A stretch of DNA of 7,892 bases, taken from contig CALMAR010000352.1 in NCBI GenBank assembly GCA_937859855.1, positions 1 through 7,892 on the forward strand. Direction: 5' to 3'. Under the pieces are notes generated by a model, which ran no database searches, had not been told where the DNA came from, and saw only the letters and a program-made list of their open reading frames with translations. The stretch is from an uncultured Kineosporia sp. (GTDB taxonomy: Bacteria; Actinomycetota; Actinomycetes; Actinomycetales; Kineosporiaceae). The position numbers were made by a program, and so were the translations under genes. Positions 1-7,079 of this stretch are shown here, piece by piece (the first letter of the stretch is position 1; each line of letters starts with the position of its first letter).

Positions 1-1
1 G

Positions 2-28
2 GCGCTGGTTGACGTGGCGGGCTACTAA
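2..28 (+). CDS. 3' end of an upstream gene, possibly scpB
   Basis: The first 28 bases can be read as eight codons (ALVDVAGY) followed by a TAA stop at 26-28. In actinomycetes the gene directly before this rluB-aroH-tyrA block is usually scpB, the winged-helix kleisin partner of the SMC condensin, so this may be the ScpB C-terminus. Eight variable residues cannot prove it. The other forward frame starting at base 1 stops at 10-12 (TGA). The identification rests on gene order only. Confidence 0.3.
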   Translation, partial: ALVDVAGY

Positions 29-180
29 GGCGGGGCCCGGACCGCACTCGCCCGGCCCGGCCCGCGCGGGACCGGGGTCGTCCGGGGGGCCGCGATCGGA
101 CCGGTGCGCCGGTAAGCAGCCGGGGCCACCGGCCTCAGCCGCCCCAGGCTCCGGTCAAGGACGTCCACACGCCTGACGGG

Positions 181-897
181 GTGCGGCTGCAGAAGGTGCT
201 GGCCCAGGCCGGGGTCGCTTCTCGCCGGGCCAGCGAGGAGCTGATCACTGCGGGCCGGGTGCAGGTGGACGGCGTGACGGTGCGCGAGCTGGGCCTGCGG
301 GTCGACCCGCAGCGCCAGGTGGTGCACGTGGACGGGGTCCGGATCCAGCTCGACGACACCCTGGTCTACCTGGCCCTGAACAAGCCGCCGGGAGTGGTGT
401 CCACGATGAGTGACCCCGAGGGCCGGCCGAGCCTGGGCGACATGCTGGCCGGCCGGGATGAGCGGCTATTCCACGTCGGCCGGCTCGACGCCGCCACCGA
501 AGGTCTGATCCTGGTCACCAATGACGGTGATTTGGCGAATCGGCTGGCCCATCCCAGCCATGAGGTGGCCAAGACCTACCTGGTGGAGGTGGCTGGTCCG
601 GTTGCCAAGGATGTCGGGCGCCGGCTGCGGGCCGGGATAGAGCTGGACGACGGTATGGCCAAGGTGGACTCGTTCAGACTGGTGGACGCCCGGCCGGGCA
701 AGGCGCTGATCGAGGTTGTGCTGCACGAGGGCCGCAATCACATCGTCCGGCGGTTGTTCGAGGCGGCCGGCTATCCGGTGCTGCAGTTGCTGCGTACCCA
801 GATCGGCCCGATCCGGCTCGCGGACCTGCGGTCGGGCCGCTATCGGGCCATACACGGTGCCGAGCTCAGCGCCCTGTTCGATGCGGCAGGCATGTGA
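181..897 (+). CDS. rluB: RluB/RsuA-family 23S rRNA pseudouridine synthase
   Basis: Isomerises a uridine in rRNA to pseudouridine, in this family usually position 2605 (E. coli numbering) of 23S rRNA; cytoplasmic. The 238-residue protein opens with an S4 RNA-binding domain (residues 2-48, RLQKVLAQAGVASRRASEEL) and continues with the synthase domain. The catalytic motif GRLDAATEGL lies at 100-109 with the catalytic Asp at 103, and the conserved EGRNHIVRRLF follows at 183-193. The start chosen is GTG at 181, the only standard start codon in this frame after the stop at 10-12, but no Shine-Dalgarno sequence precedes it. The frame stays open back to base 13 and reads like the basic, Pro/Arg-rich N-terminal extension common in actinobacterial homologues, ending KDVHTPDG just before VRLQKVL. 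The true N-terminus is therefore uncertain. It heads the aroH-tyrA operon. Function is confident; RluB versus a paralogue such as RsuA/RluE rests on gene order. Confidence 0.93.
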   Translation: MRLQKVLAQAGVASRRASEELITAGRVQVDGVTVRELGLRVDPQRQVVHVDGVRIQLDDTLVYLALNKPPGVVSTMSDPEGRPSLGDMLAGRDERLFHVGRLDAATEGLILVTNDGDLANRLAHPSHEVAKTYLVEVAGPVAKDVGRRLRAGIELDDGMAKVDSFRLVDARPGKALIEVVLHEGRNHIVRRLFEAAGYPVLQLLRTQIGPIRLADLRSGRYRAIHGAELSALFDAAGM

Positions 898-910
898 TGG
901 CGGCGTTCTG

Positions 911-1303
911 ATGGCGGTGCGGGCGATCCGGGGCGCGACCCAGGCCGAGGTCGATGAGAAGGAGCACGTACTGGCCATCACCCGCGAGCTGGTGATCGAG
1001 GTGATGACGGCGAACGAGCTCAAGAACGACGACGTCATCAGCTTGGTGTTCAGCGCCACCCGGGACATCACCAGCATCGCGCCTGCCGCCGCCGCCCGGC
1101 AGCTGGGTCTCAACGAGGCTGCCCTGCTCTGCCTGCAGGAGATGCACGTCGAGGGCTCATTGCCGCTGATGGTCCGGTTGATCGCGCATGTGGACACCGA
1201 GCGGCCGCGCGAGCTGATCCAGAACGTCTACCAGCGGGGCACCCATATCCTGCGCACCGACGTCGAGCCGATCCAGCCCAGCCCGGATCAGCGCGAGGAC
1301 TGA
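911..1303 (+). CDS. aroH: Chorismate mutase, AroH type
   Basis: Catalyses the Claisen rearrangement of chorismate to prephenate, the branch point to tyrosine and phenylalanine. The 130-residue length and sequence match the monofunctional AroH class (Bacillus subtilis type, trimeric pseudo-alpha/beta barrel), not the helical AroQ class. The active-site residues known from B. subtilis can be matched: Arg7 in VRAIRGAT, Cys74 and Glu77 in LLCLQEMHVEGSLPL, Arg89 in MVRLIAHV and Tyr107 in NVYQRGTHILR. The start is ATG 911, which overlaps the TGA of a five-codon frame (ATG 897 to TGA 911) that itself overlaps the rluB stop. The Shine-Dalgarno signal is poor, so translation is probably coupled to rluB. 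The tyrA start lies 1 nt after its stop, and TyrA uses its product directly. Confidence 0.95.
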   Translation: MAVRAIRGATQAEVDEKEHVLAITRELVIEVMTANELKNDDVISLVFSATRDITSIAPAAAARQLGLNEAALLCLQEMHVEGSLPLMVRLIAHVDTERPRELIQNVYQRGTHILRTDVEPIQPSPDQRED

Positions 1304-1304
1304 C

Positions 1305-2435
1305 ATGACGCTGGACCCCGCCGCCGCCCGGTCGGTCGGCTGCGTGCGCGTGGTGGGCACCGGCCTGCTCGGCACCAGCATCGGCCTGGGTCTGCGCAGC
1401 ATGGGCACACCGGTTCTGTTGCACGACCCGTCGCCGACCGCGCTGGCCTTGTCCCGGGACGTGGGCGCCGGGCAGCCGTCGGCCGGCACCGAAGCGGACG
1501 GGCCGGTCGACCTGGTCATCGTCTGCGCTCCGCCCGACGTCACCGCCGACGTGGTGATCGCCGAACTGGCTGCCTATCCGGATGCCACCGTCACCGACGT
1601 GGCCAGCGTCAAGACCGCGATCGCCGATCAGGTCCGCGCATCGGCCCGGACGCTCGGCCTGGACTCCAGCCGTTACGTCGGCGGACATCCGATGGCAGGC
1701 CGGGAGCGCTCGGGGCCGGTGGCCGCCCGCGCGGATCTGTTCCTGGGCCGGCCGTGGGTGGTCTGCCCGGGCCATTCGGAGGGAGAACGGACCGAGACGG
1801 TGCGGCGGCTGGCGATGGGACTGGGGGCGTCGCCGGTGGTGATGGGCGCTCAGGAGCATGACGAAGCCGTGGCCCTGGTGTCGCATGTGCCTCAGCTGGC
1901 GGCCAGCCTGGTCGCCGGCCGCCTGCTGAAAGCCAGTGAGCCGGCGGTCGCGCTGGCCGGGCCCGGACTTCGCGACGTCACCCGGATCGCTGACAGCGAC
2001 GCCATGCTGTGGGCCCAGATCCTCAGCGCGAACGCCCGTCCGGTGTTGTCTGTCCTGCGCGAGCTGCAGTCTGACCTGGACGGCCTGCTGGAGGCGCTGA
2101 CCGCACTGGCTGGTGAATCGGCCGAACCGTTCGGAGCCCGGGCGGCGATCGCCCGGGTGGTGGCCGAGGGGAAGGCCGGACGAGAACGGATTCCTGGCAA
2201 GCACGGCGCCCCCCGGACCAATTACGCCACCCTGATCGCGCTGTTGCCGGACCGGCCAGGGCAGCTCCGGCGCTTGTTCCACGACATTGGTGAGGCCGGC
2301 ATCAACGTCGAGGAGTTCTCGCTGGAACATTCGCCCGGCCAGCCGGTTGGCCTGGCGGAGATCTCGGTACTTCCGGCTACCCGCGACGACCTCGAGCGCG
2401 CTCTGGCCAGCCGCGACTGGCACGTTGTCGGCTGA
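1305..2435 (+). CDS. tyrA: Prephenate dehydrogenase with C-terminal ACT domain
   Basis: Oxidatively decarboxylates prephenate to 4-hydroxyphenylpyruvate with NAD(P)+, the committed step to tyrosine. The 376 residues hold an N-terminal Rossmann fold with GTGLLG at 18-23, the segment DVASVKTAI at 98-106, the family signature GGHPMAGRERSG at 126-137 and HDEAVALVSHVPQLAASL at 185-202, where the His residues belong to the substrate/catalytic region. A helical dimerisation domain follows, then a C-terminal ACT domain at about 307-372 (LIALLPDRPGQLRRLF), the usual place for amino-acid feedback control, probably by tyrosine. ATG 1305 is preceded by GAGG at 1295-1298 with 6 nt spacing and lies 1 nt after the aroH stop, so the two are co-translated. 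An arogenate dehydrogenase activity cannot be excluded from sequence alone. Confidence 0.95.
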   Translation: MTLDPAAARSVGCVRVVGTGLLGTSIGLGLRSMGTPVLLHDPSPTALALSRDVGAGQPSAGTEADGPVDLVIVCAPPDVTADVVIAELAAYPDATVTDVASVKTAIADQVRASARTLGLDSSRYVGGHPMAGRERSGPVAARADLFLGRPWVVCPGHSEGERTETVRRLAMGLGASPVVMGAQEHDEAVALVSHVPQLAASLVAGRLLKASEPAVALAGPGLRDVTRIADSDAMLWAQILSANARPVLSVLRELQSDLDGLLEALTALAGESAEPFGARAAIARVVAEGKAGRERIPGKHGAPRTNYATLIALLPDRPGQLRRLFHDIGEAGINVEEFSLEHSPGQPVGLAEISVLPATRDDLERALASRDWHVVG

Positions 2436-2493
2436 GGCGCCCGTGGGATGACGATGACGCAATTGGAGCGAAAGCGGCCAATGCGCCCGGCTC

Positions 2494-2515
2494 TGCGGCG
2501 GATCAGCAATCCGCA
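2494..2515 (+). terminator. Hairpin after tyrA, possible weak terminator
   Basis: A perfect 6-bp inverted repeat, GCGGAT (2498-2503) and ATCCGC (2509-2514), surrounds a 5-nt loop; flanking bases TGC/GCA can lengthen it with a bulge. It lies about 60 nt after the tyrA stop, where the operon could end. No T-tract follows, so it is at best a T-less actinobacterial terminator or an attenuating structure. Confidence 0.25.
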
Positions 2516-2576
2516 CGCGCCAGCAATGTCTGATTCCTTCGCGGCCGGGTGAATGCGCGGAGATGACCTATGAGAA

Positions 2577-2591
2577 GATTCACCGTGAATC
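2577..2591. promoter_or_regulatory. 15-bp AT-rich palindrome, operator-like
   Basis: GATTCAC-C-GTGAATC is a perfect 7-bp inverted repeat around one central base, unusually AT-rich for this sequence. It sits in the 276-nt spacer about 120 nt before the 419-residue gene. This is the form expected of a dimeric regulator site, but no promoter hexamers could be assigned with confidence, and no matching regulator gene lies in the window. Confidence 0.35.
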
Positions 2592-2711
2592 GAACCGTAA
2601 TTGCCGGTGGCCCCGGCCCGGAACGACTCGCGTGAAGGCAGGTGACTTCTGCACCGCAGCCAGTCAGACAGCCACTCCGCTGAGAGGCATTGATGCTTCG
2701 GCGGAAGGATC

Positions 2712-3971
2712 GTGCATAGATGGGTATTCGTGAGCTTGGGATTCGAGCGCTTCTACCGTCCGTCCGCCAGCGTGCGTGACAAGCAGGCCGGCCCGCCCCA
2801 GGCCGCAAAGCAGGACGCAGACCCGGAACCGGCCGTGCCGGTCGTCGACGGTCAGGATGAGCGGGCACTTCGAACCAATCCGATCACGATCTCACATGCA
2901 CGCTCGGTCTTGCCCGTCACCAGCGATAGGGCTGATGCCGAAGCCGCCGCTGAGCCGAAGCCTGATGAAAAGGGTTCTGCTGCTGATATTTCCGGCGGCC
3001 AGACTGATGGTCAGCCAGAGCTGTCCGCCGCTGGAGACGAGACGGCCGAAGCGCTGGTCCCCCGAACCACTTTCGACGTGTCGCTACTGGAGCAACCGAT
3101 CGCTGCTCACGACGAGGTGGCGCCGGTCGAGCCGGCCCAAGTCAGCCAGGTCATGGCCCAGAACGATGTGGTGCTGGTTCAGGACGAGGCGGTGCCGGTC
3201 GAGAACGAGGAGATGCCCGAGTTTCCGGTTCAGGAGCTGAGCCTGGGATACCAGGCTCGCGGGCCGGTCGTGCATATCGAGGCCATCCAGGCAATGGCTC
3301 ATGCCCGTGGACGCAGGCCGAGGTTGAAGCGGCGCGGGCTGCCCCCCGGCAGCTTCGAGACCCTGGTCACGGCTGGACTGATCGACGAGCACGGCCGCCT
3401 GTCGGACGACGGGCTGAGGGTGGCCGAGGTGATCAGGACGGCCTCATTGCGCGTGCGGGTGCACGCGGCGGCGTCCGAAATCCCGCTGATCTTCGAGGCT
3501 CACATCTTCGATGGCCAGGCGCTGATCTTCGCGACCGATGCTCCAGCTGAGTTCTTGACCCGGCACAGCGAAGGTGTTCAGGCGGCAGCGGACGACCCCA
3601 AGTCCAGGATCACTCTCGACTTGGAAAGGCTTGATCTGCTCCCGCTTTCAATGGCTGCCTGGGCGGGGATACAGCCTTCCGACTCCGTGCCCGAACGCCG
3701 TGACTTCACGGTCAGCTGGGGTGTGGTGGAAGCCCGGTTCCAAGCCGCCGAACCCAGCTGGCCCGGGGCCACCGAGGTCTGGGAGCAGGCCTGGTGCGGA
3801 TGGGCGATCAGCACCGATCCAGCCACCCAGACGCTGAAAATGGTGCAGGCCGGGCGGCACAGCTTCCGGCTGACCCGGTTGAACGAGGACACCGCTCATC
3901 TGGTCTGGGTGTCTCCGCAGTCGGTCTGGGCCGACATCGTCGGCATGGTCCAGCGGGCCATCAGCAGCTGA
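2712..3971 (+). CDS. Unrecognised 419-residue protein; disordered N-terminus, folded C-terminal half
   Basis: I do not recognise this gene with confidence. Residues about 20-180 are rich in Ala, Glu, Asp, Pro and Gln, with acidic valine/proline repeats (DEVAPVE at 134-140, DEAVPVE at 158-164), and are probably disordered. Residues about 183-419 look folded: a basic patch (GRRPRLKRRGLPPGS, 200-214), a segment ending GLIDEHGRLSDDG (222-234), alternating beta-strand patterns (LRVRVHA, FTVSWGVVEARF) and a final amphipathic helix (VWADIVGMVQRAI). This layout recalls EspG-like ESX secretion chaperone domains of actinomycetes, but that is inference from pattern only. No signal peptide, transmembrane segment or Cys cluster is visible. 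The start is uncertain: GTG 2712 has AAGGA only 2 nt upstream, while GTG 2730 and GTG 2772 are in-frame alternatives without a good site. Codon bias fits a real gene. The insertion between tyrA and cmk is lineage-specific as far as I know. Confidence 0.8.
   Translation: MHRWVFVSLGFERFYRPSASVRDKQAGPPQAAKQDADPEPAVPVVDGQDERALRTNPITISHARSVLPVTSDRADAEAAAEPKPDEKGSAADISGGQTDGQPELSAAGDETAEALVPRTTFDVSLLEQPIAAHDEVAPVEPAQVSQVMAQNDVVLVQDEAVPVENEEMPEFPVQELSLGYQARGPVVHIEAIQAMAHARGRRPRLKRRGLPPGSFETLVTAGLIDEHGRLSDDGLRVAEVIRTASLRVRVHAAASEIPLIFEAHIFDGQALIFATDAPAEFLTRHSEGVQAAADDPKSRITLDLERLDLLPLSMAAWAGIQPSDSVPERRDFTVSWGVVEARFQAAEPSWPGATEVWEQAWCGWAISTDPATQTLKMVQAGRHSFRLTRLNEDTAHLVWVSPQSVWADIVGMVQRAISS
3111..3203 (+). 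repeat. In-frame imperfect 21-bp direct repeat
   Basis: Bases 3111-3131 (GACGAGGTGGCGCCGGTCGA, then G) recur at 3183-3203 with 19 of 21 identical, offset by 72 bp or 24 codons. They encode DEVAPVE and DEAVPVE inside the acidic region of the 419-residue protein, and a weaker relative (EFPVQE) follows. It is a coding repeat rather than a mobile sequence. Confidence 0.6.
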
Positions 3972-4072
3972 TCAACCCAGCTCACCGGCCGACTAGTACC
4001 CACCTGGACCAGTCGTGGCCCAGCCTCGACTAGTCTGAGAGCGGTTCACCGCCCCGGACTGGAGGTTCCCGC
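3972..4072 (+). promoter_or_regulatory. Upstream region and ribosome binding site of cmk
   Basis: This 101-nt spacer carries a good Shine-Dalgarno, GGAGG at 4061-4065, 7 nt before the GTG start at 4073, which fixes the cmk start. Two copies of CGACTAGT (3990-3997 and 4027-4034) lie 37 bp apart. A possible -10 of TAGTCT at 4031-4036 pairs with TGGACC at 4005-4010 at a 20-nt spacing, which is longer than ideal. A separate cmk-der promoter is plausible but weakly supported. Confidence 0.4.
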
Positions 4073-4801
4073 GTGCCCGCGTCACTGGCCCGCCCGCTCG
4101 TGATCGCCATTGACGGACCTTCCGGCTCGGGCAAGTCGAGCGTATCCCGCGAGGTCGCAGCCCGGCTGGGCCTGGAATACATCGATACGGGTGCCATGTA
4201 CCGGGCCGCCTGCTGGTCGGCTCTAGACGCGGGCATCGATCTGGCCGACACCGCCGCTGTGGCCGAGCACACCCGGGAACTGCTGCTGATCTTGGGCACC
4301 GATCCGGGTCGCCCGTCAGTCACGGTGGCTGGTCGTGATGTCACGTCCGAGATCCGCCAGACCCGCATCTCGGCGGCGGTCAGCCAGGTTGCTACCAACC
4401 TGGAGGTCCGGGCCGAGCTCCGGCGGCGGCAGCGTGACCTGATCGAGCACGCGCGGCTGGGCGAGCACGCCGGGTGCGTGGCCGAGGGGCGGGACATCAC
4501 CACCGTTGTTGCGCCGGACGCGGATGTCCGGATCCTGCTCACTGCTAGCGAGGAAGCCAGGCTGGCTCGACGGGCTCGCGAGGTGCACGGCAGCGATTCC
4601 GCTTCAGCGGTAGAAGCCACTCGTGATCAGGTGATCCGGCGGGACCGGGATGACTCCGCCGTATCCAGTTTCCACCAGGCCGCCGGCGGCGTCGTGCATC
4701 TCGACTCCTCGGACTTGGACTTCGAGCAGACCGTGCACGCAGTGCTCTCGGCGGTGGCCGCAGCCGCACGGCCACAGATCGCGGACTCGGTTCGGCAGTG
4801 A
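4073..4801 (+). CDS. cmk: Cytidylate kinase (CMP/dCMP kinase)
   Basis: Phosphorylates CMP and dCMP to the diphosphates with ATP, feeding RNA, DNA and CDP-lipid precursor pools. The 242-residue protein has the P-loop GPSGSGKSS at 15-23, the CMP-binding segment DTGAMYRA at 38-45, a middle NMP-binding insert with the RISAAVSQVA region, and the signature EGRDITTVVAPDAD, where most family members have GRDIGTVVFPDA. Near the C-terminus RRDRDDSAVSSF replaces the usual RDxxDSxRxxSP; the position equivalent to CMP-contacting Arg188 of E. coli CMK is Val. I believe some actinobacterial lineages share this variant, so it need not mean loss of activity. Start GTG 4073 is supported by a GGAGG site. The der start lies 54 nt after the stop, and the cmk-der pair is a standard actinobacterial arrangement; no acyltransferase gene lies between them, unlike in some actinomycetes. 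Confidence 0.95.
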   Translation: MPASLARPLVIAIDGPSGSGKSSVSREVAARLGLEYIDTGAMYRAACWSALDAGIDLADTAAVAEHTRELLLILGTDPGRPSVTVAGRDVTSEIRQTRISAAVSQVATNLEVRAELRRRQRDLIEHARLGEHAGCVAEGRDITTVVAPDADVRILLTASEEARLARRAREVHGSDSASAVEATRDQVIRRDRDDSAVSSFHQAAGGVVHLDSSDLDFEQTVHAVLSAVAAAARPQIADSVRQ

Positions 4802-4855
4802 CCTCGTCAGCCGCACGGACCCTCGGGCCGGGGCAGTGCGCCCGCGGTACCAGCC

Positions 4856-6358
4856 GTGAGTGAGTCCGAGATCCAGGCGGAACTGCTGACCAGCGACCAG
4901 GAGGCCGCCGAGTCAGCAGCGGACCCGCGGAACCTGGCCAGCGCTCTGCGAGCGGGGCTGGACGACTACGACCTATCCGACGAGGACCGGGCTCTGCTGG
5001 CTGATCAGCCAGCTGCCGACCTGGACGCCAGGCCGTCTGCTCCGCTACCCGTGCTTGCGGTGGTGGGCCGCCCGAACGTTGGCAAGTCCACTCTGGTCAA
5101 CCGGGTGCTGGGTCGGCGGGAAGCGGTGGTGGAGGATCTGCCGGGCGTGACCCGGGACCGCGTTCGCTACGAAACCGAATGGTCCGGGCGGCCTTTTGTG
5201 GTTGTCGATACCGGTGGCTGGGAACGCGATCTGCATGGCCTGGCGGCGTCGGTGGCCCAGCAGGCCGAGGTGGCGATCGATCTGGCCGACGCTGTGCTGT
5301 TCGTGGTCGACGCACAGGTGGGAGCGACCAGCACTGACGAGGCGGTGGTCCGGTTACTGCGCCGATCCGGTAAACCGGTGGTGCTGGCGGCCAACAAGGT
5401 GGACGACGCCCGGGGCGAATCCGACGCCGCGGCGCTGTGGAGTCTGGGCCTGGGTGAGCCCTACTCGGTCTCGGCGCTGCACGGGCGGGGCAGCGGAGAT
5501 CTGCTCGACGCCATCCTGGATGCGTTGCCCGGGCAGTCTGCACTGGGGTCGGCGCCGGAAAACGGCTTGCGCCGGGTGGCGTTGCTGGGACGGCCCAACG
5601 TGGGCAAGTCCAGCCTGCTGAACACTCTGGCTGGGGAGCAACGCGTGGTGGTCGACTCGGTGGCCGGCACCACCCGCGATCCGGTCGACGAGGTGGTCCA
5701 GATCGGCGACCGGCCTTGGCGTTTCGTGGATACGGCCGGCATCCGGCGCAAGGCACATCATCAGCAGGGCGCCGAGTTCTACGCGGCTCTGCGTACTCAG
5801 GCCGCGCTGGAGAAGGCCGAGGTGGCAGTGGTGCTGCTGGATGCCAGTCAGCCCCTGACCGAGCAGGACATCCGGGTGATCCAGTTGGTGGTGGACGCCG
5901 GACGTGCGCTGGTGATCGCGTGCAACAAGTGGGATCTGATGGACGACGAGCGCCGGCGATTCCTGGAGCGGGAGCTGGACCAGGAGCTGGTACAGGTGCA
6001 GTGGGCGCCCCGGATCAATCTGTCGGCCAAGACATCGTGGCATGTGAACCGGCTTCCTCCGGCGCTGGACACCGCGCTGGTCTCCTGGGAGACCCGGGTC
6101 CCGACGGCCAGGCTGAATGCGCTGCTGGCCCGGATCATGCAGGCGCATCCGCATCCGGTGCGCGGTGGCAAGCAGCCGAGAATTCTCTTCGGCACCCAAG
6201 TTTCAGCCAAGCCGCCGCGATTCGTCCTGTTCACCTCCGGCTTCTTCGAGGCAAGTTACCGCAGGTACATCGAGCGCCGGCTTCGCGAGGAATTCGGTTT
6301 CGAGGGAACGCCGATCGAGCTGTCGGTCCGGGCCAGAGAGAAGCGCAAGAGGCGCTGA
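4856..6358 (+). CDS. der: Ribosome-assembly double GTPase Der (EngA)
   Basis: An essential GTPase that acts in late maturation of the 50S ribosomal subunit. The 500 residues contain two Era-like G domains and a C-terminal KH-like domain. G domain 1: GRPNVGKST at 71-79, DTGGW at 118-122, NKVD at 180-183, SAL at 206-208. G domain 2: GRPNVGKSS at 245-253, DTAG at 292-295, NKWD at 357-360, SAK at 390-392. The KH-like domain spans about 410-500 and ends in a basic tail (REKRKRR). An acidic, probably disordered extension of about 65 residues precedes G domain 1, as in many actinobacterial Der proteins but absent from E. coli. Start GTG 4856 has no clear Shine-Dalgarno; it was chosen because the acidic extension is in frame and there is no better start before the P-loop. 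It converges with the lipoprotein gene, with 49 nt between the stops. Confidence 0.97.
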   Translation: MSESEIQAELLTSDQEAAESAADPRNLASALRAGLDDYDLSDEDRALLADQPAADLDARPSAPLPVLAVVGRPNVGKSTLVNRVLGRREAVVEDLPGVTRDRVRYETEWSGRPFVVVDTGGWERDLHGLAASVAQQAEVAIDLADAVLFVVDAQVGATSTDEAVVRLLRRSGKPVVLAANKVDDARGESDAAALWSLGLGEPYSVSALHGRGSGDLLDAILDALPGQSALGSAPENGLRRVALLGRPNVGKSSLLNTLAGEQRVVVDSVAGTTRDPVDEVVQIGDRPWRFVDTAGIRRKAHHQQGAEFYAALRTQAALEKAEVAVVLLDASQPLTEQDIRVIQLVVDAGRALVIACNKWDLMDDERRRFLERELDQELVQVQWAPRINLSAKTSWHVNRLPPALDTALVSWETRVPTARLNALLARIMQAHPHPVRGGKQPRILFGTQVSAKPPRFVLFTSGFFEASYRRYIERRLREEFGFEGTPIELSVRAREKRKRR

Positions 6359-6407
6359 ACCTCTCGGCGGAGACGAGTACCGAAGCGGCCAGATCTCGCG
6401 AGCGGAA

Positions 6408-7079
6408 CTATGTCGATCTGGCAACGACCTTGAGCGTTCGCATGTAGGGCTGAACGGTCGCCTTGGCCTTGCTGAAGATCTGCTGGCTGGTGCCCAGGGT
6501 GGCCACGACCGCGGTGTTCTCATCCATATCGAACAGTGCGAGCAGGTGAATCTTGGCGCCGGTATTGGCGGCCGAGCCGGTGTACTCCACCGATCCGAGC
6601 TTCTCGGTGTTGTAGCCCTGGACGTATCCCTGCTTGATCACCTTGAAGCCTGCGGCCTTGAGATTTTTCACGCTGAGCCGCAGGTAGGTCGCCGCTGAGA
6701 TGCCTTGGGCCAAGCCGGTGAGATCCTCTGTGGTGATGTTGATCATCGATTTGAAACCGTGGTCGGTCTTGCCCACGATCCAATACTCGGCGTTGGTCGG
6801 GCCACTGCTGGCCGTCCAGTGTGGGTCAAGGCTGATCGTGTACTTTTCCTGTGGATCTTGATATTGCCTGCCTTTAGGTGCGCCGCTCGCTCGGCTGGCT
6901 GCCTCTTCCGGCGTCGCAGTTGCGGCCAGCCCGGCTGCTGGACCCGCGGAGACCGCCGAGCCAGGCGCCGACGTGGAAGCAGGGCCGGGGAATGTGACGC
7001 GGGATTCGCCATCGGAGGCGGTTCCGCATCCGGCCAGCAGCAACGAGCAGACAGCCAGGCCGCCGGCGAACCGTTTCAT
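6408..7079 (-). CDS. Secreted lipoprotein with PsbP/Mog1-like domain
   Basis: A 223-residue protein exported and lipid-anchored to the outer face of the membrane; its function is unknown. MKRF begins a signal peptide with a hydrophobic core and the lipobox LAGC, with the modified Cys at 18. An Ala/Ser/Pro/Gly-rich linker follows to about residue 70. The mature domain begins near QYQDPQEKYTISLDPHW and shows the alternating strands of the PsbP/Mog1/DcrB-like fold seen in actinobacterial LpqN-type lipoproteins (MINITTEDL, YLRLSVKNLKAAGFKVI, HLLALFDMDENTAVVATL); the fold call is inferred from pattern. ATG 7079 was preferred to the upstream GTG 7097 because AGGAG at 7084-7088 sits 4 nt before it and the signal peptide then has normal length. 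It faces der tail to tail and is divergent from the tRNA, so it is transcribed alone. Confidence 0.85.
   Translation of the reverse strand: MKRFAGGLAVCSLLLAGCGTASDGESRVTFPGPASTSAPGSAVSAGPAAGLAATATPEEAASRASGAPKGRQYQDPQEKYTISLDPHWTASSGPTNAEYWIVGKTDHGFKSMINITTEDLTGLAQGISAATYLRLSVKNLKAAGFKVIKQGYVQGYNTEKLGSVEYTGSAANTGAKIHLLALFDMDENTAVVATLGTSQQIFSKAKATVQPYMRTLKVVARST

Noticed and set aside
61..70. CCCGCGCGGG palindrome before rluB
   Set aside because: Expected by chance in a stretch of nearly pure G and C; no other regulatory signal is associated with it.
1110..2516. 468-codon open frame on the - strand across aroH and tyrA
   Set aside because: It is antisense to two well-identified genes, has low-complexity Arg/Gly/His-rich content, and arises from the GC-skewed codon usage of the + strand.
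2503..2868. 121-codon - strand frame over the tyrA downstream spacer
   Set aside because: It overlaps the start of the 419-residue gene, is Arg/Pro-rich, and has no recognisable motif or ribosome site.
5354..6199. 281-codon open frame on the - strand within der
   Set aside because: It lies wholly antisense to conserved GTPase domains and matches no family.
6342..6356. AGCGC/GCGCT hairpin at the der stop codon as a terminator
   Set aside because: The stem is only 5 bp, has no T-tract and lies inside the basic-tail codons; too weak to call.
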